From the NCBI GenBank assembly GCA_052032225.1, contig JBPEWY010000078.1, forward strand, positions 1 to 51,296: a DNA stretch of 51,296 nucleotides, written 5' to 3'. Of the stretch, positions 8,435-16,297 are shown one piece after another. The position numbers were made by a program, and so were the translations under genes. The DNA is from JBPEWY01 sp052032225 (GTDB lineage: Bacteria > Bacteroidota > Bacteroidia > Flavobacteriales > Flavobacteriaceae). The notes beneath the pieces are model-generated. The model worked only from the letters and a program-made list of their open reading frames with translations. It was not told the DNA's origin and made no database searches. Position 1 is the stretch's first letter; every line of letters begins with the position of its first letter.

Positions 8435-10123
8435 TTATTTGAATAATAAATAGTTACCTATAACTAAAGCGTCTAAACCAGTCGAAAAAAAGCATCTGAT
8501 GGCATCTTTAGGAGATTCTACTACCGGTTCTCCTTGAATGTTAAAGCTTGTGTTTAAAACCACCGGTACGCCTGTTTTATCTCCCAAAGTTTTTATTAAA
8601 TTATAGTATCTTGGGTGCAACTCTTTACGTACAGTTTGTAATCTTGCGCTACCATCTACGTGTGTTACGGCCGGTATTACTTGTTGCTTTTCTTTTAAAA
8701 CATTACAAACTTTAAGCATAAAAGGAGCTTCTACTTGTAAATCAAAAAAGTCGTTTTTAGCTTCAACAATAGCAGATGGTGCAAAAGGCCTGTAGGCTTC
8801 TCTAAACTTAACTTCTGCATTAATTTTATCTTTCATTTGCGGAAAAGCAGGGTTGGCAAGTATGCTTCTACTTCCTAATGCTCTGGGTCCTATTTCCATT
8901 CTGTCTTGAAACCAGCCTATAATTTTACCTTCTTCTAAAAGAGTAGCTGCAATTTCGCAAATATCTTCGTGGTATTCATATGTTAGTTTTGCCCCGTCTA
9001 AAACTTTTTTTATTTCTTGATTTGTGTACGAGGTTCCTACGTACGGATTATTATGTACATACGTTCTAGGATTATTAAAAATACCATTATACAAGTAATA
9101 TGCTGCCCCTATTGCAGTACCATTATCTCCTGCAGCAGGCATCACATACACATCTTTAAAGGCACTTTCTCTAACAATTCTACCATTCATTACACTGTTT
9201 AGTGATACCCCTCCGGAAATTACTAAATACGCTGCTTGAGTTTTTTTATGAAGTATATTACAAATTTCTAAAACTCTATCTTCTAATACTTTTTGAAAAG
9301 CTGCTGCAACATTTTTATGACGCTCTTTAAAAGGCTCTCCATGCTTTCTGCCTTCGCCAAAAATTTTATAAAACTTTGGAGACAAGCGCTTCCAACTCAT
9401 ATTCTGAAAATTAAAGTAGCTAAGATCAAAATGTAATTGACCATTCTTATCTACTTTAACCATTTTACTTACCTCATCATAATAAACATTAGGGTCTCCC
9501 ATTGGTGCTAAACCCATTGTTTTACCTTCATCATAACTGGTTCTAAAACCACAAAATTGTGTTACAGATTCATAAAAAGAACCTAAAGAATGTGGAAAAA
9601 AACTTTCTCCTAAACACTTAACAGTGTTCTCTTTACCATAACCAAGCCACGTTGTAGCCCATTCACCAGAACCATCTACTCCTAATAATGCTGCTTCTTG
9701 ATATGGCGATACATAAAACGAGCCTGGAGCATGACTAAAATGATGTGGAATAAAATGTACTTTCGGGCCATTTTTCTTACTTTCCCAATGGTATTTGTAC
9801 CAATTCCAAAAGCTTTTTTGTTTGTTATACGCATGAACAAACTCGTGATTAACAAATGGCTTAAAACTCTTTAAGTTTGTAGCACAGTGCCATAATTTCT
9901 TGCCTAAATTATGTGTGGGTTTAATAGATACAGCTATATGGTCTATTTGATTATAATCTAAATTGGCAATCTTTAAGCATCTATCTATTGCCAGTTGCGG
10001 GAAAACTCGTGTATGCTTATCTCTGTTTAATCGTTCTTCTTCTATTGCAGCAAGTAATTCTCCATCTTTAACAATACATGCGGTAGAGTCGTGAAAGTAG
10101 TAGTTTAAGCCCAGTATAACCAT
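8435..10123 (-). CDS. NodU/TobZ-family O-carbamoyltransferase
   Basis: 562 residues, close to the family norm. The N terminus (LGLNYYFHDSTACIVKDG) and the HHFSHAPGSFY and GVDGSGEW motifs belong to the Kae1-like domain; EIGPRALGSRSILANP and the following region belong to the C-terminal carbamoyltransferase domain. These enzymes use carbamoyl phosphate and ATP to make carbamoyl-adenylate, then transfer the carbamoyl group to a hydroxyl, as in Nod factors and tobramycin. Here the acceptor is probably a sugar of the surface glycan. It is the first gene of a four-gene leftward operon, preceded by about 205 non-coding bases that should hold the promoter. Confidence 0.93.
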   Translation of the reverse strand: MVILGLNYYFHDSTACIVKDGELLAAIEEERLNRDKHTRVFPQLAIDRCLKIANLDYNQIDHIAVSIKPTHNLGKKLWHCATNLKSFKPFVNHEFVHAYNKQKSFWNWYKYHWESKKNGPKVHFIPHHFSHAPGSFYVSPYQEAALLGVDGSGEWATTWLGYGKENTVKCLGESFFPHSLGSFYESVTQFCGFRTSYDEGKTMGLAPMGDPNVYYDEVSKMVKVDKNGQLHFDLSYFNFQNMSWKRLSPKFYKIFGEGRKHGEPFKERHKNVAAAFQKVLEDRVLEICNILHKKTQAAYLVISGGVSLNSVMNGRIVRESAFKDVYVMPAAGDNGTAIGAAYYLYNGIFNNPRTYVHNNPYVGTSYTNQEIKKVLDGAKLTYEYHEDICEIAATLLEEGKIIGWFQDRMEIGPRALGSRSILANPAFPQMKDKINAEVKFREAYRPFAPSAIVEAKNDFFDLQVEAPFMLKVCNVLKEKQQVIPAVTHVDGSARLQTVRKELHPRYYNLIKTLGDKTGVPVVLNTSFNIQGEPVVESPKDAIRCFFSTGLDALVIGNYLLFK

Positions 10124-10188
10124 AAAAGGTAAAGCAAAAGTTTTGGTTAATAATAGTTTATAAATTTTGCATTTTACTACTTAGTAAG

Positions 10189-10196
10189 CAAAATTA
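10189..10196 (-). promoter_or_regulatory. Possible -7 box for the glycan-decoration operon
   Basis: On the minus strand this reads TAATTTTG, matching the Bacteroidetes -7 consensus TAnnTTTG. No TTG/TTTG element lies 17-23 bases upstream, so this is only a candidate. It is about 66 bases before the carbamoyltransferase start. Confidence 0.25.
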
Positions 10197-10277
10197 TTCT
10201 ACCAAATACACTAAAAGCCGCCTAGCAATTACTGTATTTGCAAAAAATAAATCCTAAAAGTTTGGGGAGTTTATTAA

Positions 10278-10299
10278 AAAAAAGTGCTATTACTTTTTT
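10278..10299 (-). terminator. Weak AT-rich hairpin after bshA
   Basis: Arms AAAAAAGT and ACTTTTTT flank a 6-base loop 30-50 bases after the bshA stop, with a run of T on the minus strand past the stem. The stem has one G-C pair, so it would be a poor terminator. Confidence 0.35.
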
Positions 10300-10328
10300 A
10301 CATTTTAAAAATAACCAAAAAAGTTTGT

Positions 10329-11459
10329 TTACGGAATGGTTTTAAATGCCTTTTCGTAGATTTTTTCGTAAAGTGGTACAATTGTATTTATATCAAACTG
10401 TTTTGCCCAGTTATACGCTTGCTTTTTAAAGGTGTTTAAACGTTCTTCGTTTTCAAGAATATAAATGGCATTTTTTGCCATTTCTTCTACATCACCTACA
10501 TTACTTAAAAATCCTGTTTCATTGTGTTTGTTAACTTCAGGTATTCCTCCGGTATTACTGGATATTACCGGTGTTTTATTAATCATAGCTTCTAATGCTG
10601 CTAACCCAAAGCTCTCTGTTTCTGAAGGAAGTAAAAATAAATCAGAAAAGCACAAAATCTTATCAACCTCATCACTATTTCCTAAAAACAATACTTTGTT
10701 TTGTATGCCAAGTTTTTTACATAAGTTTTCGGCTTTTTCTTTTTCAGGTCCTTCGCCAACAAGAATTAGCTTAGAAGGTATTTGTTGCTGTATTTTAAAA
10801 AATATCTGAATTACATCCGGAATGCGTTTAACCTTCCTAAAATTACTAATATGGGTTATTATTTTCTCGTTTTCTGATGCCATTATGCTTCTTTGGCAAT
10901 CTGTAAATTTAGAAGCATATTTACTTGTATCTATAAAATTAGGAATAACATCAATCTCTTTATTTATACTGAATAATCGTAACGTATCTTCTTTAAGACT
11001 ATTAGAAACAGAAGTAACTACATCTGATTGATTTATACTAAAAGTTACTGCCGGTTTATAAAACGGATGATTTCCTACTAGAGTAATATCGGTTCCGTGA
11101 AGTGTTGTAACCATTGGTACATATACTCCGGATTCTTCTAGTATTTTTTTGGCCATATACCCGGCATATGCATGAGGTATGGCATAATGTACATGCAAAA
11201 GCTCAATTTTATGAAGCTTTATCATGTCAACCAGCTTACTTGATAATGCAAGCTCGTAGGGTTGGTAATGAAATAAAGGATATTCCGGTACGTGAACTTC
11301 ATGAAAATGAATATTACTGCTAAGTAACGCCAACCTAACGGGCTGTTTATAGGTTATAAAATGAACTTCATGCCCTCTATTAGCCAAGGCAATACCAAGT
11401 TCTGTAGCTACAACGCCACTTCCGCCAAAGGTTGGATAACAAACTATTGCAATTTTCAT
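10329..11459 (-). CDS. bshA: N-acetyl-alpha-D-glucosaminyl L-malate synthase BshA
   Basis: 376 residues of a GT-B, family 4 glycosyltransferase. The N terminus (CYPTFGGSGVVATELG) and the HVHYAIPHAYAGYMAK segment are typical of BshA, and the C-terminal donor site has the SETESFGLAALEAM block used for UDP-sugar binding. BshA joins N-acetylglucosamine from UDP-GlcNAc to L-malate, the first step of bacillithiol synthesis, in the cytoplasm. It is the last gene of the leftward unit, 15 bases after the GH3/beta-lactamase gene. bshB and bshC are not in this window. A general glycosyltransferase is the alternative, but the N-terminal match makes BshA the firm choice. Confidence 0.93.
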   Translation of the reverse strand: MKIAIVCYPTFGGSGVVATELGIALANRGHEVHFITYKQPVRLALLSSNIHFHEVHVPEYPLFHYQPYELALSSKLVDMIKLHKIELLHVHYAIPHAYAGYMAKKILEESGVYVPMVTTLHGTDITLVGNHPFYKPAVTFSINQSDVVTSVSNSLKEDTLRLFSINKEIDVIPNFIDTSKYASKFTDCQRSIMASENEKIITHISNFRKVKRIPDVIQIFFKIQQQIPSKLILVGEGPEKEKAENLCKKLGIQNKVLFLGNSDEVDKILCFSDLFLLPSETESFGLAALEAMINKTPVISSNTGGIPEVNKHNETGFLSNVGDVEEMAKNAIYILENEERLNTFKKQAYNWAKQFDINTIVPLYEKIYEKAFKTIP

Positions 11460-11474
11460 GAATTCTAAATGTAA

Positions 11475-14390
11475 TTAATCTAACAATGAGTCGTAAATAA
11501 GCTGCTGTATTACAGTTCTTGTACCATTTTCTATCAATTTTCTGTTTTCCATGGTTGGATACGTTCTATTTGATAAAAACACATAGATGAGCTCTTTCTC
11601 CGGATCTGCCCAAGCATATGTGCCGGTAAAACCACTGTGCCCAAAACTCGACATAGAAACGCACCCGCATGTAGGGCCCGGATCTTCTAACTGAGGTTTA
11701 TCAAATCCAACGCCTCTTCTAACATTTTCTTTACAAAAATAACACACATTAAACTTAGCAATTGTACTGGTTTTAAAGTATCGTTTACCGCCATAAAAAC
11801 CATCTTGAAGGTACAGCTGCATAAGTTTTGCAATATCATTAGCATTACTAAATAATCCGGCATGACCTCCTACACCTCCTTGCATGGCTGCACCCATATC
11901 GTGTACATAACCATGTATTGTTTGATGCCTAAAGTAAGTGTCTTCTTCTGTCGGTACAATTTGCCCTCTCGGAAACTTTTCTAATGGTAAATAAGACGTG
12001 TAATTAGCTCCAATTGGTTTATAAAAAAACTCTTGGGCGAGTTCATTTAAAGGTTTTTTGTAATAATCTTCAATAAATTTTTTAAGTAAATAATAGGGTA
12101 AATCGCTATACCTATACTGTTTTCTTGCAAGCAAATCTGTCTCGGCAATTTTAACAAGCATAGAATCTACATAATCTTCACGCATGTATAAATTATTGGT
12201 AACCTTCACTGTAAATTTACCCTTAGGTTGTTTTGCATAATACTTTGTCGATGGCTTTTTTGTTGCTTCATTTAGCGTTTCTAAATAAAAAGGAATCCAT
12301 GGTTTTAATCTGCCGTAATGTGATAAAACCTCAAGCAACGACAAATTTTTCTTGTTTGTTTTACGCAATTCCGGAAGTAAATCTCCTAATTTGGTTTCAA
12401 GACTTAAAACACCTGCTTCTTCTAACTTCATTACTAAGGGTAATGTTGCTAGTATTTTAGTTAAAGAAGCTACATCATATATATGTTCTTCGGTTATTTT
12501 TTGATTTGATTTGTATGTAGGTTTACCAAAAGCTTTATTGTAAATTACTTTTCCTTTTCTGGCCACCAATACCTGTGCTCCGGGCATCTCTTGGTTAGCA
12601 ATAGCAGAAGTAACAACAGAATCAATTTTTTGCAAAGCAACAGAGCTTACCTGAACTCGCTCCGGAATGGTATATCCTAAACGAGATAACGATACGGTTT
12701 TTATACTGGAGTTTACAGGAAAATCTGGATGCGCTGTTACAGGCAGCTTGCCTTTTGCAGGAAGTGCTCCAAATAATATCTGTGCTGCTTTCTCTTGGGC
12801 TACAATACTGTTTTGGTAAGCCACTACAACCGCTTCGATGTTTGAAAATGATGGAACATCTAATAAAGCATATGGTTTTACAAAAGTGGTTAATACAACT
12901 TTTTTTTCTCTAGCAATTTCATTTAGCCAAACCAGTTCTTTATCTGTAAATTTATATGCTTTCCAGGGGTTATCATTACTTCTGTGTAATCCAACAATTA
13001 CCGTGTTATAATTTTTTAACTGATTTATAACACTTGAAAGGTTATCGGTTTTTAAAACATTAACTGCCGTGTATTTTTTTAATGTTTTAACAAAAGTTTC
13101 TCCTCTATCATCTCCAAAACCTACATAGGCAATTCGTTTTTTATCGAGATTAGTAAATGGTATTAGGTTATTGCTGTTTTTTACAACTGTTATTGCATTT
13201 TCAATAACTTCTTCGTGTAAAATTGAATCTTGAAGCGTGTTTAGTTCTCTGAATAAATTCTCGTGGCGTATGGGTTTATAATTATGTAATCCAACTTTAT
13301 ACTTTGCTTTAAGTATTTTTTTAACCGAGTGCGCTAATCGTTCTTCGGTTACTAATCCAGATTTGTATGCTTCTTCAATTTTAGCAATAGCTTTTGGTAC
13401 ATCTTCAGAAATTAACAGAACATCATTACCTGCTAAAAAAGCTGCTAAATCTATCTCTCCGGGACTCGAAAAGTTAGATGCCCCTTTCATATTAAGTGCA
13501 TCAGTAAAAATGAGTCCTTTAAAAGCCAGCCTCTCTTTTAAAATATTAGTTACAATGTTTTTTGATATTGATGAAGGGTAGCCATCTCTAAACTCTAAGC
13601 TGGGTACATTTAAATGTGCAACCATTACACTGGCCAGTCCTTGCTGAATGAGATTTTTATAAGGGTATAGTTCTACACTATCTATTCTAGAAGCTGTAAA
13701 ATTTATAGTTGGTAATGTTTTATGAGAATCTTGATCGGTATCGCCATGCCCCGGAAAGTGTTTTCCGCATGCTAAAACTCCGGCTCGCTGTAGCCCCTGC
13801 ATTAGCGCAACTCCTTTTTGCGTAACATTGTCTTTGTCTTCACCAAACGATCTGTTTCCTATAATTGGATTTTTAGGATTTGTATTAATATCTACAACAG
13901 GAGAAAAACTAATGTGTACTCCCATTCGTTTTGCATGTAGTCCCATTCTATACCCAACATTTTCTATTAGGGTATTATTTTCTACTGCTCCAAGCGTCAT
14001 TGACCACGGATAGGCAAACGTAGAATCTAAGCGCATAGCCAAGCCCCACTCTGCATCCATAGCAACTAATAGAGGTACTTTAGCCAACTCTTGATATTGG
14101 TTTGTAAGCGCAGCTTGCCTGTGCGGACCCCCTCTTGAGAAAATTACGCCTCCAAGCCCGTATTCTGTAATAAGTTTTTTTATTCTGTCTGTATGTTCTT
14201 TTTCTTTTTCAGACCAAACATCAAGCATAAAAAGCTGCCCTATTTTTTCTTTTAAAGACAAAGCGCTGTAAACACTATCTACCCAAACTGCCTGCTGCTC
14301 TGCATCTTTAGATAACAACGGGTCTGGAGTTTGTGCATAAACATACGTGTTGCAAATAAGTACAGCTAAAAGGAATATCTTTTTATGCAT
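11475..14390 (-). CDS. GH3 (NagZ-like) glycosidase fused to a serine beta-lactamase-family domain
   Basis: 971 residues. A signal peptide ends near Ala19 (YVYAQ). Residues about 35-580 are a family 3 glycoside hydrolase of the NagZ kind, with the KHFPGHGDTDQDSH loop (210-223) that holds the catalytic histidine and the nucleophile Asp297 in FTDALNM. Residues about 585-971 are a class C beta-lactamase/esterase-type domain with SLTK (Ser642, Lys645), a YSD motif and a GHSGFTG block. The likely role is cell-wall recycling or remodelling: the first half removes N-acetylglucosamine, the second may act on a D-amino-acid peptide or ester. This fusion recurs in Bacteroidetes. A terminator lies just upstream, so the gene probably has its own promoter and shares its transcript with bshA. 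Confidence 0.9.
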   Translation of the reverse strand: MHKKIFLLAVLICNTYVYAQTPDPLLSKDAEQQAVWVDSVYSALSLKEKIGQLFMLDVWSEKEKEHTDRIKKLITEYGLGGVIFSRGGPHRQAALTNQYQELAKVPLLVAMDAEWGLAMRLDSTFAYPWSMTLGAVENNTLIENVGYRMGLHAKRMGVHISFSPVVDINTNPKNPIIGNRSFGEDKDNVTQKGVALMQGLQRAGVLACGKHFPGHGDTDQDSHKTLPTINFTASRIDSVELYPYKNLIQQGLASVMVAHLNVPSLEFRDGYPSSISKNIVTNILKERLAFKGLIFTDALNMKGASNFSSPGEIDLAAFLAGNDVLLISEDVPKAIAKIEEAYKSGLVTEERLAHSVKKILKAKYKVGLHNYKPIRHENLFRELNTLQDSILHEEVIENAITVVKNSNNLIPFTNLDKKRIAYVGFGDDRGETFVKTLKKYTAVNVLKTDNLSSVINQLKNYNTVIVGLHRSNDNPWKAYKFTDKELVWLNEIAREKKVVLTTFVKPYALLDVPSFSNIEAVVVAYQNSIVAQEKAAQILFGALPAKGKLPVTAHPDFPVNSSIKTVSLSRLGYTIPERVQVSSVALQKIDSVVTSAIANQEMPGAQVLVARKGKVIYNKAFGKPTYKSNQKITEEHIYDVASLTKILATLPLVMKLEEAGVLSLETKLGDLLPELRKTNKKNLSLLEVLSHYGRLKPWIPFYLETLNEATKKPSTKYYAKQPKGKFTVKVTNNLYMREDYVDSMLVKIAETDLLARKQYRYSDLPYYLLKKFIEDYYKKPLNELAQEFFYKPIGANYTSYLPLEKFPRGQIVPTEEDTYFRHQTIHGYVHDMGAAMQGGVGGHAGLFSNANDIAKLMQLYLQDGFYGGKRYFKTSTIAKFNVCYFCKENVRRGVGFDKPQLEDPGPTCGCVSMSSFGHSGFTGTYAWADPEKELIYVFLSNRTYPTMENRKLIENGTRTVIQQLIYDSLLD

Positions 14391-14418
14391 AGTGGATTTT
14401 GTTTCTGGTATAAAAAGA

Positions 14419-14446
14419 AAAAATAATGCCAGAAAGCATTATTTTT
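14419..14446 (-). terminator. Hairpin terminator before the GH3/beta-lactamase gene
   Basis: Perfect 11-base arms AAAAATAATGC and GCATTATTTTT surround the loop CAGAAA, with a T-run following on the minus strand. It lies 52 bases after the stop of the gene at 14498-14980. It would end the amidase-to-14498 operon and separate it from the GH3-bshA pair. Confidence 0.7.
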
Positions 14447-14454
14447 CAAATGTA
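14447..14454 (-). promoter_or_regulatory. Possible -7 box for the GH3-bshA unit
   Basis: The minus strand reads TACATTTG, an exact Bacteroidetes -7 box, 57 bases before the GH3 start. No clear -33 TTG at the right distance. Transcription would start inside the adjacent hairpin arm, which would keep the new transcript from being terminated. Confidence 0.4.
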
Positions 14455-14497
14455 TTTAATTGTATGCTATAAAAAAAAGAATCTTAACAAACCTTTA

Positions 14498-14980
14498 TCA
14501 AAAAAATCGGCTATGCCAGCTATCTTTTGCCGGAACTTCCCAAATGGTTTCAAACTCGTGTTTGTTAGTTACTAAATTATTAAAAACAATAGTTGATGGA
14601 GAAACCGATTTGTTTTTTGCCATCTTTTTAAACTCCGTTAAAGGCTTGTATGCAATAAAGTCTCCATGCTTATATGAGACATTCATTTTGTCTAACAAAC
14701 TAACGTTGTACGCTTGCTCTAGTTGTTGTATAAAATGTACCGATGCATCTATAGAGCAACCGGTTGCTTCTTGCACATCTTGATCAAGTGCTATAACAAT
14801 AAATCGGTTATATTTTATTTGAAAAGAAGCATGAAGTCCAACCCCATGGGCAGTCCATTGGTTTATAAAATCTTTTAGTTTTTGGCTTATTTCTTCTACC
14901 TCTTCATCTGTAAAACTTCTACTGGCCTGATAAATCCAAACTCGAGAAGTGTCTTTTAACGATTCAAAATCTACGTACAT
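14498..14980 (-). CDS. Conserved flavobacterial protein of unknown function (often mislabelled ABC transporter ATPase)
   Basis: 160 residues, soluble, with no signal peptide or membrane segment. I recognise it as a small protein widespread in Flavobacteriaceae that many genomes label an ABC transporter ATPase. No Walker A (GxxGxGKS/T), signature LSGGQ or Walker B motif is present, so that name has no support here. Visible features are a motif-poor alpha/beta pattern, an RVWIYQASR start and a HGVGLHASFQIKYNRFIVI segment. It starts 12 bases after the stop of the CCG FeS protein gene and is the last gene of that operon, followed by a hairpin terminator. Its function is unknown. Confidence 0.8.
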   Translation of the reverse strand: MYVDFESLKDTSRVWIYQASRSFTDEEVEEISQKLKDFINQWTAHGVGLHASFQIKYNRFIVIALDQDVQEATGCSIDASVHFIQQLEQAYNVSLLDKMNVSYKHGDFIAYKPLTEFKKMAKNKSVSPSTIVFNNLVTNKHEFETIWEVPAKDSWHSRFF

Positions 14981-14992
14981 AATTCTTTCATT

Positions 14993-15784
14993 TTATAAAT
15001 CGTCTGCATTAGCAATTAGCTCTGCAACATCTAACACCGTAACATCGGCTTCTTTTTCTTTAGCCTTAACCCCGTCTGTTAGCATGGTATTACAAAACGG
15101 GCATCCGGCAGCAATTATATCGGGTTTTGTTTCTAAGGCTTGTTCTGTACGCTCTACATTAACATCTTTGTCTCCTTTTTCGGGTTCTTTAAACATTTGC
15201 GCACCTCCTGCCCCACAACAAAGTCCTTGTTTTTTACATTTACGCATCTCTACCAACTCTGCTTCTAATTTTGTGAGTAATTCTCTTGGTGCTTCGTAAA
15301 CATTGTTGGCTCTCCCTAAATAACAAGGGTCGTGAAATGTGATTCTTTTACCTTTAAATTTACCACCTTCTACGGTTAGTTTACCTTCTTCTAATAACTT
15401 TTTTAGAAATTGTGTGTGGTGTAATACTTCATATTCTCCTCCTAAAGAAGGATATTCATTTTTTATGGTATTAAAGCAATGCGGACACGTTGTAACAATA
15501 GTTTTTACTCCATAACCATTTAAAACTTCAATATTTGTAACAGCTTGCATTTGAAACAAAAACTCATTGCCGGCACGCTTTGCGGGGTCTCCGGTACAAC
15601 TTTCTTCTGTTCCTAAAACAGCAAATGAAACGTTGGCTTTGTTAAGTAGTTTTACAAACGCTTTGGTTATTTTTTTGGCTCTATCATCAAAACTTCCTGC
15701 ACAACCTACCCAAAATAAAACCTCAGGTTGTTTGCCTTCGGCAAGCATTTGAGCCATGGTTGGAACTACAATTTTATCACTCAT
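14993..15784 (-). CDS. CCG-domain (HdrD/GlpC-like) iron-sulfur protein
   Basis: 263 residues, two cysteine-rich repeats. The first has VGCAGSFDD and TTCPHCFNT; the second has HDPCYLGR, GLCCGAGGAQMF and AAGCPFCNTM. These are the CX(n)CCGX(n)CXXC motifs that bind the noncubane [4Fe-4S] cluster in heterodisulfide reductase HdrD, and they also occur in GlpC and LutA. A second, partial set of cysteines precedes it. The protein lacks the ferredoxin domain of full HdrD. That part, and the membrane part, are supplied by the gene at 16298-17623 in the same operon, so the two probably form one electron-transfer complex to the quinone pool. The substrate or donor is not evident; no flavoprotein or lactate gene is next to it. 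Confidence 0.87.
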   Translation of the reverse strand: MSDKIVVPTMAQMLAEGKQPEVLFWVGCAGSFDDRAKKITKAFVKLLNKANVSFAVLGTEESCTGDPAKRAGNEFLFQMQAVTNIEVLNGYGVKTIVTTCPHCFNTIKNEYPSLGGEYEVLHHTQFLKKLLEEGKLTVEGGKFKGKRITFHDPCYLGRANNVYEAPRELLTKLEAELVEMRKCKKQGLCCGAGGAQMFKEPEKGDKDVNVERTEQALETKPDIIAAGCPFCNTMLTDGVKAKEKEADVTVLDVAELIANADDL

Positions 15785-15822
15785 TTTTATATTTTTCTGA
15801 AAATTATAATTTCTTACTTGGT

Positions 15823-16269
15823 TTAATCGTGCTTACCATCATCAAAAACCTGTATGGTAACTTCTTTTTCTACTAAGTCTGTAAATTTACCATTGTAGCG
15901 TGTAGCCTTCACTAAGTGATTATCTATCCAATGGTAATTACCTCCTCTGGGTTTCCCCATTAGCAAACTGTGATATTTAAACCCGTGTTTTTTTAACCAC
16001 TGTTCTGTAACTTCTCTGTGAGCTTCTGTTCTAGAGGTAAAAAAGCAAATTATATGTCCTTCATCATACCACTTATTAAGGGTTTGTAAAGCATCCGGAT
16101 ATAACTTTGCGGTAGCCATTCTTTCGGGTTCTTCGTTAGGAATATCTTCGCAAATGGTACCGTCTATATCTATTAAATAGTTTTTTATGCCTTCAGGTAA
16201 AACGGGACTCACGTGTTCTCCGGCTTCTACCTTTTCGTGCAACAATTTTTCTACTTCTTCTTTATTCAT
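15823..16269 (-). CDS. Small HAD-superfamily phosphatase
   Basis: 148 residues. HAD motif I is LIDIDGTIC (Asp nucleophile and general acid), motif II is FFTSR, and motif III/IV is the MGKPRGGNYHWIDNH stretch with Lys and Asp. There is no large cap domain, so it is a small capless or short-cap enzyme. Homologs in flavobacteria are sometimes labelled phosphoheptose isomerase, which the motifs do not support. It lies between the two FeS genes (28 bases from one, 38 from the other), a consistent placement in one operon but with no evident biochemical link. The substrate is unknown. Confidence 0.78.
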   Translation of the reverse strand: MNKEEVEKLLHEKVEAGEHVSPVLPEGIKNYLIDIDGTICEDIPNEEPERMATAKLYPDALQTLNKWYDEGHIICFFTSRTEAHREVTEQWLKKHGFKYHSLLMGKPRGGNYHWIDNHLVKATRYNGKFTDLVEKEVTIQVFDDGKHD

Positions 16270-16297
16270 AGCACATTGATATTTTAACGTTACACGT

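Larger units (their letters stand above)
10124..10328. other. Intergenic region between carbamoyltransferase start and bshA stop
   Basis: 205 AT-rich bases separate the accessory glycan operon from the housekeeping bshA operon; both run leftward. A weak AT-only hairpin (10278-10299) lies just past the bshA stop, and one promoter-like box (10189-10196) faces the carbamoyltransferase. I find no open frame, tRNA or repeat. This is the apparent boundary of the variable locus. Confidence 0.6.

Noticed and set aside
15823..16269. Phosphoheptose isomerase label for the HAD protein
   Set aside because: No SIS domain; HAD motifs I-III are clear.
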